A DNA stretch of 64,000 nt. Origin: an uncultured Christensenellaceae bacterium. GTDB taxonomy: Bacteria > Bacillota > Clostridia > Christensenellales > CAG-314. The notes under the pieces were generated by a model. The model worked only from the letters and a program-made list of their open reading frames with translations. It searched no databases and was not told the origin of the DNA. The position numbers and the translations under genes are program-made. Where the stretch lies: assembly GCA_910586905.1 (NCBI GenBank), contig CAJUIV010000003.1, forward strand, positions 2,991-66,990. The letters run 5' to 3'. Below, piece by piece: positions 61,064-64,000 of the stretch. Numbering within the stretch: the stretch's first letter is position 1; every line of letters starts with the position of its first letter.

Positions 61064-63271
61064 ATGAAAAAACGTTTTTGGAAAATATTTGGCATAACGA
61101 CCTCCATTTTGATAATATCTATCGTATTATTTGGAGTTTTAGCTTTTGTGGGATTTAAAAAAAGCGACAAATACGTAAAGTTCGATAAAAACAGATTAAA
61201 CGAAGTTTATACTTCGTTAACGCTTTTAGATAACGACGGAGCAAAAATACAGGAACCTTTATATTTGTACGATTATAAACAAATCCCCATTGACGCTCTG
61301 CACGATTACACTTACATGGCTTTTGTTTCCGTAGAAGACAAACGCTTTTTCCGCCATAACGGAATCGATTACAAACGCGTCGCAGGCGCTCTTATACACA
61401 ACCTAAAAAGCGGTAACTACAAGGAAGGCGCTTCGACGATAAGTCAGCAGCTTATCAAAAATACGCATTTGGATAATTATAAAACTATAAAGCGTAAACT
61501 TAACGAAATGACTTTGGCGCGCGAATTAGAAAGAAACTACAGTAAAAAAGAAATACTTGAAATGTATTTGAACACTATTTACTTCGGACGAAACGCATAC
61601 GGAATAGAAAGCGCTTCAAACGTGTATTTCGACAAAAGCGCAAAAGATTTAACCGTTTCGGAAAGCGCTATACTCGCCGGAATGATAAAGGCGCCAAATA
61701 ACTACGCCCCGGATAAAAACGCCGCAAAATGCAAACAGCGACGCGACAGCGTTTTAAAAATAATGCTAGACCAACAAGTTATATCGGAAGAAGAATATTT
61801 AGACGCTATTCAAAGCGAAATAAGCTATCGCCCGCAAAACGTAAAACGCGAAAAAACGTACACGTATCACGTTATGCAGGAAGCTTGCAAATTGTTGAAT
61901 ATGACTCCGATGCAGCTTGCGCAATCTAATTTTATAATCGAAACGTACTGCAACCCCAAAATACAAAAAGACTTGAAAGCGCTTGCCGGTGCGGACGCAA
62001 CGCTGACGAAACAAGGCGTTTTGGCAGATATGTCGTGTATAGTTGCAAACAATAAAGGGGGCGTAGAAGCGTGCTTTTTCAGAGGCGATACCGCAGGAGA
62101 AAAACGTCAAGTAGGAAGCGCGCTCAAACCCATAGCCGTGTATGCGCCAGCTTTGAACGAACGTATCATTTCACAAGCCTCCCCTATTCTCGATGAGGAA
62201 ACCGATTTTAACGGATACAAACCTGCCAATGCAGGAGGATACAACGGATGGACAACAGTTAAATATGCGGTTGCAAAGAGTTTGAACGTTCCGGCGGTTA
62301 AAACGTTAAATGCGCTCGGTTTAGATACCGCGCAAAATTACCTAAATAAATTCGGAATAAAAGGAAAACAGAATTTATCTCTTGCTTTAGGAAACGCCGA
62401 AGGCGGAATAAACGCTTTGACGCTGACAAAATGTTATGCTACGTTGGCAAACGACGGACTCTGCAACGAGGTTGCGTTTATCAAAAATATTTACAGCGAA
62501 AACGGTTTGATATACAGTAGAAATTTAGATGAAAACCGAGTATTTCAGTCAGGAGCAAACTATCTGATGACGGATATGCTGATAAACACCGTAAATAGCG
62601 GGACGGCAAAACTCTTGTCGTCAAAATATCAAATAGCGGCCAAAACCGGCACTGTCGGAAATAAAACCGGTAACTCCGACGCAATCGTCGCAGGCTACAC
62701 CACCAAAAACACTTTCGTAGTATGGTATAGCGGAGATTTAGACAACAGTATCAGCGGTTCAACGGCTCCAAGCAGTTTTGCAGGAAAGCTGCTAAATAAA
62801 ATATATAAAGACAAAAGCCCCGCAAACTTCGGCAAACCCGACGGAATAGTGGAATTGAAACTGGACAAAAACGAATTGTATAAAAATCAGCGATTGTATA
62901 TCAGCGCTAACGGCGAAAAATTTATGTTTGAAAATTCGAATAAACCTAAAAATACGCTACAGGAAGAAACTTACGAATACGCTATTGAAGCGCAAATAAA
63001 AGACAATGAAGTTTTCCTTCGGCTGCCTGACGTAGAAACGGGTTATTGGCAGCTATACAAAATAACCGATGACGGAGCAAAAAAGCTGGACATTGAAAAT
63101 AATTCGTATAAAGAAAAAATAGATAAAGACGAAGAATACTACGCTGAATTGAATTTTAACGGAGAAAAAGTTTACACTACGCCTAAAATCAAAATTTGCT
63201 ATAACAAAGACAAAAACAACAATCAAGACGAGAAATTTCCGTCGCTAACAGACTTTTGGTACTGGCGATAA
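61064..63271 (+). CDS. Class A penicillin-binding protein (transglycosylase-transpeptidase)
   Basis: A 735-aa protein with a membrane anchor (GITTSILIISIVLFGVLAFV), a GT51 transglycosylase domain (FVSVEDKRFFRHNGIDYKRV, GASTISQQLIKNTHL, EILEMYLNTIYFG) and a transpeptidase domain with GSALKPI (Ser nucleophile), KSLNVPA and AAKTGTVG. The C-terminus is a Lys/Glu-rich beta domain. It polymerises and cross-links peptidoglycan outside the membrane. No clear Shine-Dalgarno is seen before the ATG. A bidirectional terminator lies 130 nt beyond its end. Confidence 0.95.
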   Translation: MKKRFWKIFGITTSILIISIVLFGVLAFVGFKKSDKYVKFDKNRLNEVYTSLTLLDNDGAKIQEPLYLYDYKQIPIDALHDYTYMAFVSVEDKRFFRHNGIDYKRVAGALIHNLKSGNYKEGASTISQQLIKNTHLDNYKTIKRKLNEMTLARELERNYSKKEILEMYLNTIYFGRNAYGIESASNVYFDKSAKDLTVSESAILAGMIKAPNNYAPDKNAAKCKQRRDSVLKIMLDQQVISEEEYLDAIQSEISYRPQNVKREKTYTYHVMQEACKLLNMTPMQLAQSNFIIETYCNPKIQKDLKALAGADATLTKQGVLADMSCIVANNKGGVEACFFRGDTAGEKRQVGSALKPIAVYAPALNERIISQASPILDEETDFNGYKPANAGGYNGWTTVKYAVAKSLNVPAVKTLNALGLDTAQNYLNKFGIKGKQNLSLALGNAEGGINALTLTKCYATLANDGLCNEVAFIKNIYSENGLIYSRNLDENRVFQSGANYLMTDMLINTVNSGTAKLLSSKYQIAAKTGTVGNKTGNSDAIVAGYTTKNTFVVWYSGDLDNSISGSTAPSSFAGKLLNKIYKDKSPANFGKPDGIVELKLDKNELYKNQRLYISANGEKFMFENSNKPKNTLQEETYEYAIEAQIKDNEVFLRLPDVETGYWQLYKITDDGAKKLDIENNSYKEKIDKDEEYYAELNFNGEKVYTTPKIKICYNKDKNNNQDEKFPSLTDFWYWR

Positions 63272-63402
63272 AAAATAAACCTTTGAACTTGACGAACGGA
63301 ATGTAATTCTATACGCAGAACCGTAAGATGTCGTTCACCGAACTTACTCTTAGATTATATGCGCAGTTTAGAAAACGCGCACAAATAGAACCTACCGAAT
63401 AC

Positions 63403-63444
63403 AAAAAGACTTTGTATCAAAACTATCGATACAAAGTCTTTTTT
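63403..63444. terminator. Bidirectional terminator between the PBP gene and thiI
   Basis: aaaaagactttgtatc pairs with gatacaaagtctttttt around 9 nt; T run on the right, A run on the left, and genes converge on it. Confidence 0.92.
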
Positions 63445-63448
63445 ACTC

Positions 63449-64000
63449 TCAGTCTATTGTTACTGATTCTATATTACTCATAGCGTTTTGCACTAACTCT
63501 TCTACGTTAAGCGCGCTTTCAACTTTTTCCACGGCGGAAAGTCGGGGTTTTGTTACGGGACGTTTCGGTAAAAATATGGTACAACAATCTTCGTAAGGTA
63601 AAATCGATATTTCAAAAGCACCGATTTTTTGAGAAATATCAATTATTTCATCCTTATCGAAACCTATAAGCGGACGAAAGACAGGTATGGTCGCAACAGA
63701 ATTCGTACTGGTGATACTTTCCAACGTTTGACTTGCAACTTGCCCCAAACTTTCGCCGGTAATAACCGCTCCGGCTCCGTTTTGTCTTGCGAGGCGCTCC
63801 GCTATACGCATCATAAATCTGCGCATAATCGTTATCATATATTCTTCGGGACACTTTTCGTGAATTGCGGTTTGAATTTCTGTAAAACTTACTACGTCTA
63901 CCGTTATGCGCAATGCGTATTTTTTGATAATCTTTGCCAAATCTAATACTTTTTGTTTGGCTTGCATACTTGTATACGGAAAACTATGGAAATGTACGGC
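63449..64000 (-). CDS. thiI: tRNA 4-thiouridine synthase ThiI (5' part outside window)
   Basis: The minus-strand frame is open to the window edge: codons reading AVHFHSFPYTS lead into MQAKQKVLDLAKI, which matches the ThiI PP-loop domain (usual form FHSxPYTSExAxQKV), so the Met at 63967 is internal. Further marks are YMITIMRRFMMRIAERLA, GAGAVITGESLGQVASQTLE and VFRPLIGFDKDEII. It adenylates and thiolates U8 of tRNA. The catalytic half is visible; the NFLD and THUMP domains lie beyond. There is no C-terminal rhodanese domain, as in Gram-positives. Confidence 0.95.
   Translation of the reverse strand, partial: AVHFHSFPYTSMQAKQKVLDLAKIIKKYALRITVDVVSFTEIQTAIHEKCPEEYMITIMRRFMMRIAERLARQNGAGAVITGESLGQVASQTLESITSTNSVATIPVFRPLIGFDKDEIIDISQKIGAFEISILPYEDCCTIFLPKRPVTKPRLSAVEKVESALNVEELVQNAMSNIESVTID

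Overview
The window joins the right-hand part of a temperate siphovirus-like prophage (1 to about 16.99 kb) to a stretch of conserved chromosome from a spore-forming member of the Clostridia (Bacillota). The host call rests on gene content and order: a fused ispH-rpsA gene, the run rpsO-pnp-ylxY-like deacetylase-M16 peptidase-ftsK-rimO-pgsA-cinA-recA-rny, the miaB-mutS-mutL-miaA cluster, and the sporulation-linked ytfI/gerW/dacF-type genes. Genus cannot be read from the sequence. By eye the prophage is clearly richer in G+C than the AT-rich chromosome, which fits recent acquisition.

Prophage (+ strand, one late operon): portal (cut by the window edge), minor capsid protein fused to a zinc metallopeptidase domain, a small ORF, two terminators, scaffold, major capsid, four head-tail connector or minor capsid proteins, major tail protein, two tail-assembly genes, a tape measure protein with about 25 eleven-residue repeats, a tail hub/fibre protein, a small tail protein, and then a diversity-generating retroelement (DGR). 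The DGR has a C-type-lectin/FGE-like target protein whose last 50 codons form a variable repeat, a template repeat starting 43 bases after the end of the variable repeat, and a DGR-type reverse transcriptase. The two 150-bp repeats align without gaps and differ at 28 sites, all of them adenines in the template. A small tail ORF, a CD1375-like peptide, an XhlA-like membrane protein and a holin follow. No integrase, repressor or endolysin is in view. The prophage stops against the 3' end of a tRNA-Tyr gene, the probable attachment site.

16.99-17.58 kb: six tRNA genes on the minus strand (Tyr, Thr, Phe, Asp, a CAT-anticodon tRNA, Pro) behind one good promoter. 18.1-24.2 kb: rhomboid protease, a frameshifted unknown gene, a small ferredoxin, a secreted polysaccharide deacetylase, and the ytfI-gerW-carboxypeptidase operon. 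24.5-27.6 kb: pseudouridine synthase, surE, a BaiN-like flavoprotein and an AroH-type chorismate mutase. 27.7-44.7 kb: plsC, ispH-rpsA, rpsO, pnp and the large conserved run to recA and rny. 45-49.1 kb: a DUF3592-like membrane protein, tRNA-Trp, rnhA, a PadR regulator fused to a membrane domain, and a YgjP-like protein that has lost its catalytic glutamate. 49.2-60.9 kb (minus strand): lexA, hflX, a tyrosine recombinase, a PLP enzyme of the aluminium-resistance/methionine gamma-lyase family, miaA, mutL, mutS and miaB. The window ends with a class A penicillin-binding protein and the 3' part of thiI.

The most interesting items are the complete DGR, which lacks both an Avd gene and an obvious 3' identity block, and the capsid protein-metallopeptidase fusion, a candidate for a protein carried in the virion.
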